A stretch of DNA of 64,000 bases from Panopea generosa (lineage: Eukaryota > Mollusca > Bivalvia > Adapedonta > Hiatellidae). Positions 11,240-25,900 of the stretch are shown here, piece after piece. The translations under genes were made by a program, and so were the position numbers. The stretch's first letter is position 1. Every line of letters starts with the position of its first letter. The notes under the pieces were generated by a model that was not told the DNA's origin, ran no database searches, and was given only the letters and a program-made list of their open reading frames with translations. The stretch lies in the NCBI GenBank assembly GCA_029582155.1, contig CM055907.1:14043992-14107991 (forward strand), in the 5' to 3' direction.

Positions 11240-12367
11240 GAGAAGGAAAAGCAACTGATTTAGATGTTATGAACGCTCGCGTATTTACGCAAAATCTCGC
11301 GAAATCTCGTTTTCAAATGTCCTTACTTCAATTCGTATCAGAAATACAAATTAATTCTTTTTTTTTTTGCTCAATGGAATTATCTACAAAACGAGACTAT
11401 TCCCAGCAAATTGTGTGTAAAATTGTTGAAGTACTTATGATTACAGAATTTGTATATTGCAACTTTAAAATCGAGGAAAGTACTTAAAATTATACTTCAA
11501 ACTGCAATATTTTTAATTCAAGATAATGTTGCATTTTTAAAACAGTATAAAGCATCTAAGGTTACATACACCTTATATTTATGTAAAATAAATCAGTTGC
11601 CTGTGAAATTTGAATGATTAATTTGCTAAATTATTCATTCTTCGCTAAGTATTTTATATACATTTAATAGAGAGATGCTATCTTTCCTTGGCTTACTGTA
11701 GATATGTATTATAAGCGCACGTTTTATTTTCACAAATATTTGCGAATGCAGTAGCTCGCTAATTTATAGTCAGTTTCGCGAAATTTTGCTTACAAAAAGT
11801 ACCAGAAAAATCTGTAACGGCAAATCGGCAAAGTGTGAGTTTCGGTACTAATTGAATAAATGACTTCATGTTACCCACTTCTGATATGAGGACTACAAAA
11901 TCTCATCAATGACGTATATAGAAGGATAGGAAACTTGCAAACTCCTGACAAAATGTTGATAAAATACCACACGAAGGATTACTTATTTAGAAAATAACCT
12001 TTCATAGTTTACAGGCAACTGATTTCCTGTACATAAAATGTAAGTTGTATGTAATCTTAGATGATTTAAAATATTTTGATCACGAAAAATGATATTGAAT
12101 TAAAGATACAGATATTTGAAGTAAAAATTCTCGTAACTTTTTGTTATTTACATTATGCGAATTTTGAAATCAGAAGTACTTCAACGATTTAAAACACAAA
12201 TTGCTGGGAATGGTATTGTTTTGATGAGGGTTTCATTCTGCAATGTAAGAATTTTGATTTGTGTTCCTGAGATAAATGGAAGTTAAGATAATTGAAAACG
12301 AGATATTGAGTGATTTGCGTGAATACGCGAGCGTGCACAAAATATCAATCAATTGCCTTTCCTTCTC
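11240..12367. mobile_element. 1.13-kb foldback (long-TIR) element
   Basis: Two inverted arms of about 470-490 bp (roughly 11,240-11,710 and 11,885-12,367) surround about 180 bp of unrelated core. Matching landmarks, left arm versus reverse-complemented right arm: GAGAAGGAAA at the tips; CGCTCGCGTATT; TCTCGTTTTCAA; ATTCCCAGCAA...TTGTGT; GTTGAAGTACTT; and AAATCAGTTGCCTGT. Tips are flanked by TA (11,238-11,239 and 12,368-12,369). No transposase is encoded. A third, solo arm is at 29,478-29,966. It behaves like a foldback-type non-autonomous DNA transposon; the superfamily is not certain. Confidence 0.8.
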
Positions 12368-12369
12368 TA

Positions 12370-13808
12370 TATAATTCCTTGATGTCACATACTTGTATAT
12401 ACATTGTATACACACTACTAAATTTTGTTTATGCTTACTCTAGAAATGTTCCTGGCACCGTTACTGTAACATCTAGATGCTATCTACGAGTATGTTCTTT
12501 TAAAAATGCTCCAGACGGAAAGTTTAACTGAAATAAAAGAGAATGAATAGGGTTTTACGGCGTATCATTACATTATAGGTTATTCGACGCCGACAAAATG
12601 GGATGTTCCAGATTCACTATACATGTAAAAAAACAACAACAAATTAACATACAGCTAAAAAACATCAACAAATTAATATGCAGATTGAACCCACAACCTT
12701 GATAGCCGCAGAACTGCAAAGTGACTGTAAATTCTATCATATTACTCAAATTGTCACTTCCTATGACATGCATGAGCCACACTGATCCTATTCTTGCCAG
12801 CACTCATGTGGCTCCCTGGAACCACACAGGGGTGATGATTTACACAACAATGAACATGACAAAAAATTATAGAATAAACATGACACCAAATCGGAGGATT
12901 CCTACCCCTCAGCAGAGATCGACAGTGGTTCTATTCTTAGCCGGAACCACACGGGCAACATTAAAACAACGATTCCCAATAAGTTGTGACAACAAAAACA
13001 ATACGTTTATTTACCATCTCTGGTAACACATTTTATATCATAGTAATAATGACACAATCATCAAGACACAATCATCAAGATAACACAGCTTACACATTTA
13101 TTTACTTCAGACACAAACATATATAGTTACAACTGTTTTATTAATATGAAACATTTCAGTTGGGTAGGGTGGTGGTGGGGGTGGGGGCAGTCGAACTATA
13201 ATTGAATGTAGCTATACAGGTATATTTCGTGTCAAATAATGTAAATAACAAGTGTATACATTGTATGCAATATATAAAAATAGAGATAGAGTTTTATAAT
13301 ATATACATATTTAGAGATGGCTTGTGCTTTATCGATAACAATTTAACGGTCCAGCATAATAATACATGAAGTTGAATATAATTCTACCATTTATTATTGC
13401 ATATGACCAAAAGAGTCAGCCATAACTCATGAGAATGTCAGCATCTTGTTTATTCTTGTTTACTAATCATTTCTAAAAAAAAAGTCGGTATGTGCGCGTT
13501 TTATAAAGTCTAAGTTAATGTATACGCCCAAAACCTCGCAAGAGTCAGTTAGAATTGGTAAAATGTACGACCAAGTAATCGTAGATGTAGGTCTATAGGA
13601 AGATCTAAATTATATATTAGCCTATAAAGTAAAAAATGCCTTTTTCGGCCTGTTCAACAAGATGTTTCCTCGTATTCAAACTGCCATTATTACAAATATA
13701 GCGCCTATTTATTTACATGAATTTATGTATTTGAATATTGTCTTGACCAAGAATGAACGAGAACCGTTCTGTATTTCTTTCATCGAATACAGCTTAGTCT
13801 GTATAACG
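12370..13808. other. No gene seen; possible B-box fragment
   Basis: AT-rich intergenic DNA. On the minus strand near 12,680-12,735 a B-box-like GGTTGTGGGTTCAATCTGC suggests a degraded SINE head. A G-rich run (GGTGGTGGGGGTGGGGG) is at about 13,168-13,190. The 101-residue plus ORF at 12,721-13,026 has no recognisable domain. Confidence 0.4.
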
Positions 13809-14016
13809 AACCCAGCTCTCCCGATTGGGTCCGTTCACTAGCTATTGTTACGAGCACGCTGATTGGTCAGTTGCTTCAGGGAACGTTTGAATGACGTCAT
13901 AGTTTAGTAAGCATTCAATGGCTATGAATTGTGGGACAGGCATAGAATTCCCTGCTTTTTCCATTGGTGGTTAATAGACCTGATTCGGGAAATATCAGGT
14001 TCTGGGATAGACTAAA
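13809..14016 (+). repeat. Dispersed repeat R2, copy 1
   Basis: About 208 bp sharing landmarks with 16,605-16,823: AACCCAGCTCT..CCGATTGG, TTGATTGGTCAGTT-like CTGATTGGTCAGTT, TGGGACAGGCA..GAATT, and GGATAGACTAAA. No TIRs were seen. Copy 2 borders the 39-bp array exactly. Confidence 0.7.
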
Positions 14017-15435
14017 TACAGCTGTTTCAGTTTTACTACCATTGAGATATCAGTTTCGAGCTTAAACTCTTCTCGGCAAGAGTTTAATAAATATTAATGT
14101 TTTTTTTCTATGACATTTAAAACATGGGGGAGGGGGAGACCGCCTTGACGTACACCGCGTTCACTTATAAATAATTCAAATACCGTAATTCATTGTCCGA
14201 TGGCGCACATGCATTTATGTTTTGGTATATATTACATATAATTCTGAAAATTGTTCGGTTTATGTCGCTATTGCGCAAAAGGTCTAATCTGTAGTTGGAG
14301 TCAAACGCCTGTGAGAAATCCATAAAATAGCAAAATAGTGTTTTTTCAGTCTACGAGTGTACATGTATGTTATGCAAATAAATTTAACTTTAAGATACTG
14401 AAATACGTAATTATGATTAGAATATAGTTCACAGTCACTAACCATAATAAAAAATCTTAAATAAAAATGTTGTACATCATTTAAAAAGTACGGTGCCCCG
14501 CAAGGGCCATCGCGGCATATTTATTATATTGAGTAAAGGCGAAACAACGAAACTATGATGGTGAAAAAGCGAAATTACATCTCGACTTTTTACCATCGTA
14601 GATTCTACTTGTCACCATTGTAGTTTCGTCGTTTGCTAACGGTTGCCACGGTTGCTAATGTGAAGATTGGAGCGCTATTCACGCAGAGATGGAAAAAGGT
14701 AGTGACAGAAGTGAGTGAAAAGGAGATAACATCCACATATGAAACAAACTTGGTTTCATCTTATATTGATATAACTAATGATAAATTGATATTTGATTTT
14801 GTATAACATCAGATAATAACAACAAAAGGAGTTAAATTAATACAGACATGTGTTAGTGCTAGGCCTATCACATAATATGCTTTTCACATTTCTTAGGCCT
14901 ATATGTTGGAAAAAGTTAAAATATTATTGCTGTACGATTTGCAATATACATTGAACTGTCACTGACATCTTATGTATGATTGTATTGTACTGATAGGCCT
15001 TTTGTATCTATTTAATTGAAATATTTTACCAATCGCTATCATAGTTAACAGTGCTATGTATAGCCCTTAACCGTTAATGTATTGCAACAAATCATAGGCG
15101 TTATGTACGTTATCCACCACAAAAATTTATAATACTAAAAAACAACAATAAAAACAACAAACTTACAACATAGTGTGTTCCGGTCGGATTCCAAACTATA
15201 TGGGTTGAGTTCGTAAACATCGCCGGGTTTTTAATTTTAAATATTGGAAACGTTTTAACGATGTTCCCATTGCACATGTCAATACAAATGACGTTCACGC
15301 CCGGCTACGGCACAGTTACACGTTACTCCTCGTCTACAGCTCCATGTACGAAATTTGACCTGAATATAACAGTCATGTAATGAATGTAAAACAAAATATG
15401 TCCGGCGACATGAGTGAGTTGGAGAACTAGATTAG
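14017..15435. other. Mostly featureless
   Basis: AT-rich DNA; apart from the hairpin repeat at 14,527-14,632 I see nothing that can be named. Confidence 0.5.
14527..14632. repeat. Hairpin repeat (GAAACTA-GATGGTGA arms)
   Basis: The left arm GAAACAACGAAACTATGATG and the right arm, in reverse complement AAACGACGAAACTACAATGG, can pair around a centre that is itself palindromic (GCGAAATTACATCTCGACTTTTTACC region). It is related to the fragment at 4,575-4,660. Confidence 0.6.
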
Positions 15436-16604
15436 AAACGTGCAATCTCGCTGTAAGCAAGTATAAAGATCATAAAACGTGCCCTTTCAGATTAACATGT
15501 ATACAGATCATAAAACGTGTCCTCTCACTGTAAACAAGTATACAGATCCTAAAACGTGCCTTCTCATTGTAAGCATGTATAAAGATCATAAAACGTGCCC
15601 TCTCACTGTAAGCAAGTATGAAGATCATAAAACGTGCCTTCTCACTGTAAACAAGTATAAAGTCATAAAGCGTTCCCTCTCACTGTAAACAAGTATAAAG
15701 ATCATAAAACGTGCCCTGTCACTGTAAACAAGTATAAAGATCATAAAACGTGCCCTGTCACTGTAAGCAAGTATAAAGATCATAAAACGTGCCCTGTCAC
15801 TGTAAGCATGTATAAAGATCATAAAACGTGCCCTATCACTGTAAGCAAGTTTAAAGATCATAAAACGTGCCCTCTCACTGTAAACAAGTATAAAGATCAT
15901 AAAGCATCCCCTCTTACTGTAAACATGTATAATGATCATAAACGTGCCCTCTCACTGTAAGCAACGTGCCCTGTCACTGTAAGAAAGTATACAGATCATA
16001 AAACGTGCCCTGTCACTGTAAGCATGCATAAAGATCATAAAACGTGCCCTCTCACTGTCAACATTTTTAAAGATCATAAAGCGTGCCCGTTCACTGTAAA
16101 CATGTATATAGATCATAAAACGTGCCCTCTCACTGTAAGAAAGTATAAAGATCATAAAACGTGCCATCTCACTGTAAACAAGTATTAAGATCATAAAGCG
16201 TGCCCTCTCACTGTTAATAAGTATAAACATCATAAAACGTGCCCTGTCACTGTAAACATGTATAACGAACATAAAGCGTGCCCTTTCACTGTAAGCAAGT
16301 ATAAAGATCACAAAACCTGCCCTCTCACTGTAAGCAAGTATAAAGACCATAAAACGTGCCCTCTCACTGTAAACAAGTATAAAGATCATAAGACGTGCCC
16401 TGTCATTGTAAGCATGTATAAAGATCATAAAGCGTGCCCTCTCACTGTAAGCAAGTATAAAGATCATAAAACGTGCCCTCTCACTGTAAGCATGTATAAA
16501 GATCATAAAACGTGCCCTCTCACTGTAAGCAAGTATAAAGATCATAAAACGTGCCCTCTCACTGTAAACAAGTATAAAGATCATAAAACGTGCCCTGTCA
16601 CTGT
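15436..16604. repeat. 39-bp minisatellite array (~30 copies)
   Basis: The monomer is AAGTATAAAGATCATAAAAC plus GTGCCCTCTCACTGTAAGC. Its length is 13 codons, so any stop-free frame stays open through the array on both strands. This explains the 210-residue minus ORF (SERARFMIFILAY repeats, 15,952-16,584) and the 148-residue plus ORF (KYKDHKTCPLTVS repeats, 16,258-16,704). The array ends exactly where R2 copy 2 begins. Confidence 0.97.
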
Positions 16605-16823
16605 AACCCAGCTCTACCGATTGGTTCCGTTAAACAGTTATGTTGGGAAAGCTTTTGAGCACGTTGATTGGTCAGTTATTTCAACTGCAGGTTTCACAGT
16701 TTGATAAGTGTTTTACTGGCAATAACTGCTATGATTATTTGGGACAGGCACATAATTGCCTGCTTTTACATTGGTGATTAAGAGATCTGATTCAGGAGTT
16801 ATCAGATTCTTGGATAGACTAAA
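16605..16823 (+). repeat. Dispersed repeat R2, copy 2
   Basis: Counterpart of 13,809-14,016 in direct orientation, beginning AACCCAGCTCTACCGATTGG immediately after the last 39-bp monomer and ending at GGATAGACTAAA. Confidence 0.7.
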
Positions 16824-16927
16824 CTAATGGGCGAAGTTTATATATTTGCCAAGATGTAACATAATAGGATTAAATTCATTTTTTCTGTAAAGAATGTAGA
16901 ATCACGCACAAATCTGACATAAAGTTC

Positions 16928-19900
16928 TTCGGAGGGCCCATCTACCCATCCTTCAGAAACATAAGGGCTTATCTACTCATCTTTCAGAAACATAAAGTCC
17001 CATCTACTCAAACTTCAGAGAAATAAGGGCTAATCTACTCATCTTTCTAAACCATTAGGTCCCACTTATTATCCTTCAGACATATAAGGGTTCATCTACT
17101 CATCCTTCAGACACATAAGGGCTCATCTACTCATCTTTCAGAAACATAAGGGCCAATCTACAAATCCTTCAGAAACATAAGAGCTCATCTATTCATCCTT
17201 AAGGACTATAAGGGATCATCTACTCTTCCTTAAGAAAAATAAGGGCTCATCTTCTCATCCTTCAGAAACATAGGGCTCATCTACTCATCCTTTAGAAGCA
17301 TTAGGGCTCATCTACTTACCCTTAGAAACGTAAGAAATCATCTACTCATCCTTCAGAAACATAAGGGCCCAACTACTCATCCTTCAAAAACCTAAGGTCC
17401 CATCTACTCATCCTTCAGAAACATAAAAGTTGATCTACTCCTTCTTAAGGAACATCAGAGCTCATTTACTATTCCTTAAGAAACATAAGGGCTCATCTAC
17501 TCATTCTTTAGAAACATAAGGGCTCATTTACTCACACTTAGAAACCTAAGAGCTCATCTACTCATCCTTCAGAAATATAAGGGCCCCTCTAATCATCCTT
17601 CAGAAATATAATGTCCCATCTACTCATTCATCAGAAACATAAGGTAACATCTACTCATCCTTCAGAAACATAAAGGCTAATCTACTCATTCTTCAGAAAC
17701 ATCAGGTCCCATCTACTCATCCTTCAGATACATATGGGCTCATCTACTCATTCTTCAGAAACATAGTGTCCCACTACTTATCCTTCAGATACATAAGGGC
17801 TAATCTACTCATCCTTCAGAAACATAAGGGTTCATCTACTCATCCTTAAGAAACATAAGGGCCCATCTACTCATCCTTCAGAAACATAAAGGCTAATCTA
17901 CTCATTCTTCAGAAACATCAGATCCCATCTACTCATCCTTCAGATACATATGGGCTCATCTACTCATTCTTCAGAAACATAATGTCCCACTACTTATCCT
18001 TCAGATACATAAGGGCTAATCTACTCATCCTTCAGAAACATAAGGGTTCATCTACTCATCTTTCAGAAACATAAGGTCCCATCTACTCATCCTTCAGAAA
18101 CATAAATGCTAATCTACTCATTCTTCAGAAACATCAGGTCCCATCTACTCATCCTTCAGATACATATGGGCTCATCTACTCATTCTTCAGAAACATAATG
18201 TCCCACTACTTATCCTTCAGATACATAAGGGCTAATCTACTCATCCTTAAGAAACATAAGGGCCCATCTACTCATCCTTCAGACACAAAATAGCCCATCT
18301 ACTCATCCTTCAGAAATTTCAGGGCCTATCTACTCACCATTCAGACACACAAAGGCTCATCTACTCATCCTTCAGAAACATAAGGGCTTATATACTCATC
18401 CTTTAAAAACATAAGGGCTCCTCTACTCATCCTTCAGAAACATAAGGTCCTATATACTCATCCTTCAGAAACATTAAGGCTCATCTACGCATCATTCATA
18501 AACAAAAGAGCTCATCTATTAATTCTTCAGACACATACGGGCTCATCTACTCATCCTTCAGAAACATAAAGTCTCATCTGCTCAAACTTCAGAAACATAA
18601 GAGCTCATTTATTCATCCTTAAGAAACATAAGAGCTCATCTACTCATTTTTCAGACATATACGGGCTCATCTACTCATCCTTTAGACAAATACGGGCTCC
18701 TATACTCATCCTTCAGAAACATAAGGGCTCATCTACTCTTGCTTCAGAAACATAAAGGCCCATCTACTCATCCATTAGATATATATGGGGCTCATCTACT
18801 CATCCATCTGAAACATTAGGTCCTATCTATTCATCCTTCAGAAATATAAGGGCTCATCTACTCATCCTTCAGGCACATAAGGGCTCATCTACTCATCCTT
18901 CAGAAACATCAGGTCTGATATACTCATCCCTCAGAAACATAAGGGCTCATCTACTGATCCTTCAAAAAATCAGATCTCATCTACTTATCCTTCGAAATCA
19001 TAAGGGCTTGTCTACTTATCATTAGAAACATAAGGGATGATATACTTATCCTTCAGAAACATTAGAACCCATCTACTCATCCTTAAGAAATATAAGGTCT
19101 GATCTACTTATCCTTCAGAAACATACGGGCTCATCTCCACATCGTTCAGAAACATAAGGGCTAATCTCTTCCTTAAGAACCATAAGGTCACATCTATTCA
19201 CCTTCAAAAATATAAAGGCTCATCTACCCATACTTCAGACACATAAGGGATCATTAACTTATTCTTAAGAAACATAAGGTCCCATCTACTCATCCTTCAG
19301 ACACATACAGGCTCATCATCTCATCCTTAAGAAACATAAGGGCTCATCAACCCATCCTTCAGAAACATAAGGTCCTATCTACTCATCATTCACAAACATA
19401 AAGTCTCATCCAATCATCATTCAGACACATAAGGGCTCATTTACTTATCCTTCAGAAACATATTGTCCCATCTAACGATCCTTCAGACACATACAGGCTC
19501 ATATACTCATCCTTTAGAAAAATAAGGTCCCATCTACTCATCCTTCAGAAACATAAGAGTTTATCTACTCATCCTTCAGAAACATCACGGCTCATCTACT
19601 CATACTTCTCAAACATAAAGGCTCATCTACTCATCCTTCAGACACATAAATGCTCTTTTACTTATCTTTCAGAAACATAGGGTCCCATCTACTCATCTTT
19701 CAGACACATACATGCTCTCATCTACTCTTCCTTTAAAAGCATAAGTACTTATCTACTCATCTTTTAGAAACATAAGGGCTCATCTACTCATCTTTCAGAA
19801 ACAGAAGAGCTCATCTACTCAACCTTCAGAAACATAAGGGCCCATCTACTCATCCTTCAGAAACATAAGGACTCATCTATTCATCCTTCAGACACATAAG

Positions 19901-22900
19901 GGCTCACCTACTCATCCTTCAGAAACATCAGGTCTCATCAACTCATCCTTAAAAAGACATAAGGGCTCATCTATTTATCCTTCTGAAAAATCAGGTCTCA
20001 TTTACTCATCCTTCAGTAATAAAAGGGCTTGTCTATTTATCTATAGAAACAAAAGATCTCGTATACTTATCCTTCAGAAACATTTGGACCCATCTACTCA
20101 TCCTTAAGACATATAATGGCTGATCTACTTATCCTTCAAAAACAAACGGGATCATCTACTCATCCTTCAGACACATACAGGCTTATCTACTAATTCTTCA
20201 GAAATATAAGGTCTCATCTACTTATCCTTCAGAAACATATGGAACCATCTTCTCATCCTTAAGAAACATAAGGGGTCATCGACTCATCCTTCAGACAAAT
20301 AAGGGCTCATCTACTCATCCTTCAGGAAAATAAGCACCATCTACTCATTCTTCAGAAACATAACGGCTCACCTACTCATCCTTTAGAAACATAAGGGCTC
20401 ATCTACTCATCCTTCCGAAACATAATTTCTCGTCTACTTATCCGTAGACACATAATTGCTCGTAAACTTATTTATAGAAACATAAGGGGTCGTCAACTAA
20501 TCCTTCAGAAACATAAAGAGTCATATACTCATCCTCAAGAAAAAAATAAGGGTTCATCTATTCATCCTTCAGCAACATAAGGGTTCATTCACTCATACTT
20601 CAGAAAGTTAAGTGCTCATCTATTCATTCTTTAGAAGCATAAAGGCTCATCTACTTATCTTTCAGCAACACAAGGGGTCATCTACTCATCCTTCAGAAAC
20701 ATAAGGGCTCATCTATTCATCCTTTAGAAACATAAGAGCTCATCTACTTATCTTTCAGCAATACAAGGGGTCATCTACTCATCATTCAGAAACATAAGGG
20801 CTGATGTACTCATCCTACAAAAACATAAAGGCTCATCTATTTATCCATAGAAACGTAAGTGCTCAAATACTTATCTACAGAAACATACGGGCTTATCTAC
20901 TCATCTTTCAGGAAAATAACGGCTCATCTCCTCATCCTTCAGAAACATAAGGTTTCATTTACTCATACTACAGAAAGTTAAGCGCTCATCTACTCATCTT
21001 TTAGAATCATAAGGGCTCATCTACTTATCTTTCAGCATCACAAAGGCTTATCTACTCATCTTTCAGACACATAATGTCTCATCTACTCATCCTTCAGAAA
21101 CAAATGGCTAATCTACTCATCATTTAGAAGCATAAGGGCTCATCTACTTACCTTCAGAAACATAATGGCTCGTCTATTTATCCATAAAACATAAGGACTC
21201 ATATACTTATTCATAGAAATATGGGTCATCTACTCATGCTGCAGCAGCATAAAGTCTCATCTACTAATCCTTCAGAAACATAATGTCTTATCTACTCTTC
21301 CTTAAAAAAGGGCTCATTGATTTATCCATAAAAACATAAAGGCGCATCTACTTATCTATAGAAACATACGGGATCATCAAATCATATTATAGAAACATAA
21401 GGGCTCAACTACTCATTCCTCAGAAACATAAGGGCTCATTTACTTATTCTTCAGAAACATAAGAGCCATATACTCATCCTTCAGAAACATAAGTGCCAAT
21501 CTTCTCATCCATCAGAAACATAAGAGCTCATATTATCATCCTTAAGGAACATAAGGGCTCATATACTCATCCTTAAGAAGCATAAAGGGCTAATCTTCTC
21601 ATCATTCACAAACATATGACTCATTTATTCATCCTTTATAAACATAAGGGCTCATCTACTCATTCTTCAGACACATACGGGCTCATCAACTCATTCTTCG
21701 GAAACATAAGTGCTCATCTACTATTCCTTCAGAAACATAAGGTCCCATCTAATCATACTTGTGAAACTTAAGATTTCATCTAAATATCCTTTAGAAGTAT
21801 AAGCGCTCATCTATTCATCCTTCAGAAACATAAGAGCTCATTTACTCATCCTTCAGACACATACGGGTTCGTCTACTCATCGTTCAGACACATACGGGCT
21901 CATCTACTCATCCTTCAGAAACATAAGGGCTAATCTCTTCCTTCAAAATCATAAGGTCCCTTCTACTCATCCTTCAAAAATATAAAGGCTCATCTACTCA
22001 TTCTTCAGACACGTAAGGGCTCATTTACTTGTCCTTAAGAAACATAAGCGCTCATCAACTCATCCTACAGAAACATAAAGGGCTAATCTACTCATCCTTC
22101 ACAAACATATGACTCATCTACTCATCCTTTATAAACATAAGGGCTCATCTACTCATTCTTCAGACACATACGGGCTCATATACTCATCCTTCAGAAACAT
22201 AAGGGCTCATCTACTCTTCCTTCAGAAACATAAGGTCCCATCTACTCATACTTGTGAAACTTAAGGTTTCATCTACTCATCCTTCAGAAGCACAAGCTCT
22301 CATCTAATTATTCTTCAGAAACATAAGGGCTCATCTACTCATCCTTCAGACACATACGGGCTCGTCTACTCATCCTTCAGATACATACGGGCTCATCTAC
22401 TCATCCTTCAGAAACATAAGGGCTAATCTCTTCCTTCAGAAACATAAGGTCCCATCTATTTATCCTTCAAAAATATAAAGGCTCATATACTTATTCTTCA
22501 GACACGTAAGGGCTCATTTACTATACTTCAGAAACATAATCGCTCATCAACTCATCCTTCAGATACATAAGGTCCCATCTCCTCATCCTTCAGAAACATA
22601 AGGTCCCATCTACTTATCCTTCAGACACATAGGGGCTTATTTACTCATCCTTTAGAACCATAAGATCCCATCTACTCATCCTTTAGAAACATTAGAGTTT
22701 ATCAACTCATCCTTCAGAAACATCAGAGCTAATCTACTCATCCTTCAGAAACATAACGGCTCATCTGCTCATTATTCAACAACATAAAGGCTCATCTACC
22801 AATACTTCAGAAACATAATGGCTCAGCTACTGTGCCTTCAGAAACATTAAGACTCATTCACTCATCATTAAGACACATAAGGTCCCATTTATTCACCCTT

Positions 22901-25900
22901 CAGAAACATAAAGACTCATCTTCTCATCCTTTAGAAACATAAGGGCTCATCTTCTCATCCTTTAAAACATAAGGGCTCATCTACTCACACTGACACACGT
23001 ATGGCTCATTTACTCATCCTTCAGAAACATAAGGGCTCATCTACTTATCTTTCAGAAATATAAGGGCCAATCTACTAATCCTTCAGAAACATAAGAGCTC
23101 ATCTACTCATCCTTAAGGAACATAAAGGCTCATCTACTTTTCCTTAAGAAACATAAGGGCTCATCTGCTCATCCTTCAGAAACATAAGGACTCATCTACT
23201 CTTCCTTTATAAACATAAAGGCTCATCTACTCATCCTTCAGAAACATAAGGGCCGATCTGCTCATCCTTCAGAACAATAAGTGCCAGTCATCTCATCCTT
23301 CAGAAACATAAGGGCTCATCTACTCATCCTTCAGAAACATAAGGGCCCATCTATTCATTCTTCAGAAACATAAGGGCCCATCTACTCATCTTTCAGAAAC
23401 AACACGGCCGATCTACTCATCTTTCAGAAACATAAGGGTCAATATTCTCATCCTTCATAAACATAAGGTCCCATCTACTCATCCTTTAGAAAAATAATGT
23501 CCCATCTATTCATCTTTCAGAAACATAATGTCCCATCTACTCACCCGTCAAAAACATAAGATTCTATCTACTCATCAGTCAGAAACATCAGGGCCCATCT
23601 ACTCATCCGTCAGAAACATAAGGGCCTATCTACTCATCCTTCAGAAACATAATGTCTCATCTACTCATCCTTCAGAAACATAAGGTCCTATCTACTCATC
23701 AGTGAGAAACATAAGCGCCCATCTACTCTTCCTTCAGAAACATACTGTCTCATATACTCATACTTCAGAAACATAAGGTCCCCAACTACTCATCCTAGTG
23801 AAGCATAAGGGCCCATTTACTCATCCTTCAGAAACATAAGGTCCCATCTACTCATCCGTCAGATATATAAGGGCTCGTCTACTCATCCTTCAGAAACAAT
23901 TGGTCTGATCTACTCATCCTTTATAGACATAAGGACTCATCTACTCATCCTTCAGACACATAATGTCTCATCTACTCATCCTTCAGAAACATAAGTTCCC
24001 ATCTACTCATCAGTGAGAAACAAAAGCGCCCATCTACTCATCCTGCAGAAACTTAATGTCTCATCTACTCATACTTAAGAAACATAAGGTCCCATTTACT
24101 CATCCGTCAGATATATAAGGGCTCGTCTACTCATCCTTCAGAAACAATAGGTCTGATCTACTCATCCTTCATAAACATATGGACTCGTCTACTCATCCTT
24201 CAGACACATAATGTCTCATCTACTCATCCTTCAGAAACATAAGTTCCCATCTACTCATCAGTGAGAAACATAAGCGCCCATCTACTCATCTTTCAGAAAC
24301 ATAATGTCTCATCTACTCATCCTTTAGAAACTTAAGGTCCCATCCACTCATCCGTCAGACATATAAGTGCTCATCTACTCATCCTTCAGAAACAAGAGGT
24401 CCGATCTACTCATCCTTCAGAAAGATAAGGACTCATCTACTCATCTTTTAGACACATAATGGCTAATCTTCTCATCCTTCAGAAACATAATGTCACATCT
24501 ACTCATCCTTCAGAAACATAAAGTCCGATTTACTCATCAGTGAGAAACATAAGCGCCCATGTACTCATCCTTCACAAACATAAGTTACAATCTACTCATC
24601 CTAGAGAAGCATAAAGGCCCATTTACTCATCCTTCAGAAACATAAGGTCACATCTAATCATCCGTCAGATATATAAGGGCTCATCTACTCATCCTTCAGA
24701 AACAATAGATCCGATCTACTCATCCTTCAGAAACATAAGGACTCATCTTTTTATCCTTCAGACACATAATGGCTCATCTTCTCATACTTCAGAAATATCA
24801 GGTTTCATCTACTCATCTTTCAGAAACATAAGGGCTTATCTACTCATCTTTCAGAAACATCAGGTTGCATTGACTCATCCTTCAGAAACATAAGGGCTCG
24901 TTTACTTATTCATAGAAACATAAGGGCTCATATACTTATTCTTCAGAAACATCAGGACCAATTTACTCATCCTTAAAAAATATAAAGGCTAATTTACTCT
25001 TCTTTAAGAAACATAAAGGCTCATCTACTCATCCTTCAGAAACAGAAGAGCTCATCAACTCATCCTTTAGAAACATAATGGCTCATCTACTCAGCCTTCA
25101 GAAACATAAGGTCCCATCTACTCATCCGTCAGAAATATAAGGGTTCATCTACTAATCCTTCAGAAACATAAGGTCCCATCTGCTCATCCTTCAGAAACAT
25201 CATGTCTCATCTACTCATTCCCCAGAAACATAAAGGCTCATCTACTCATACTTCAAATACATCAGGTGTCATCTACTCATCCTTCAGAAACATAAGGGCT
25301 CGTCTACCTATCCTTCAGAAACACTAGGACCAATCCACTCATCATTAAGAACTATAAGGGCTAATCTACTTATAATTCAGAAGCATACGGGCTTATCTAC
25401 TCATCCTTCAGAAACATATAGGCTCATTTACCCATCATACAGAAACATAAGATCCTATCTACTTATCCTTCACAAACATAAAATCTCATCTACTCATCCT
25501 TCAGACACAAAAGGGCTCATTCACTTATCCTTCAGAAACTTAAGGTCCCATCTACTCATCATTCAGACACAAAAGAATTTATCTACGCATACTTCAGACA
25601 CTTAAAGGCTCATTTACTTATCCTTCAGAAACATAAGGTCCCATCTACTCATCTTTCAGACACATACAGGCTCATCTACTCATCCTGCAGACACACAAGT
25701 ACTCATCTACTCATCTTTCAGAAACATAAGGACTCATATACTCATCTATCAGAAACATAAGAGCTCATCTACTCATCCTTCAGAAACGTAAGGGCTCATC
25801 TATCCATCCTTCAGACACATTAGGGCTCCTCTCCTCATCTTTTAGAAACAGAAGGGCTCATCTACTCATCCTTCAGAAACATCAGGTCTCATCTATTCAT

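Noticed and set aside
15436-16704. Long ORFs of 210 (-) and 148 (+) residues with 13-residue repeats
   Set aside because: They are forced by a 39-bp monomer that keeps frame on both strands. No splice signals, start context or domain; both strands are open at once.
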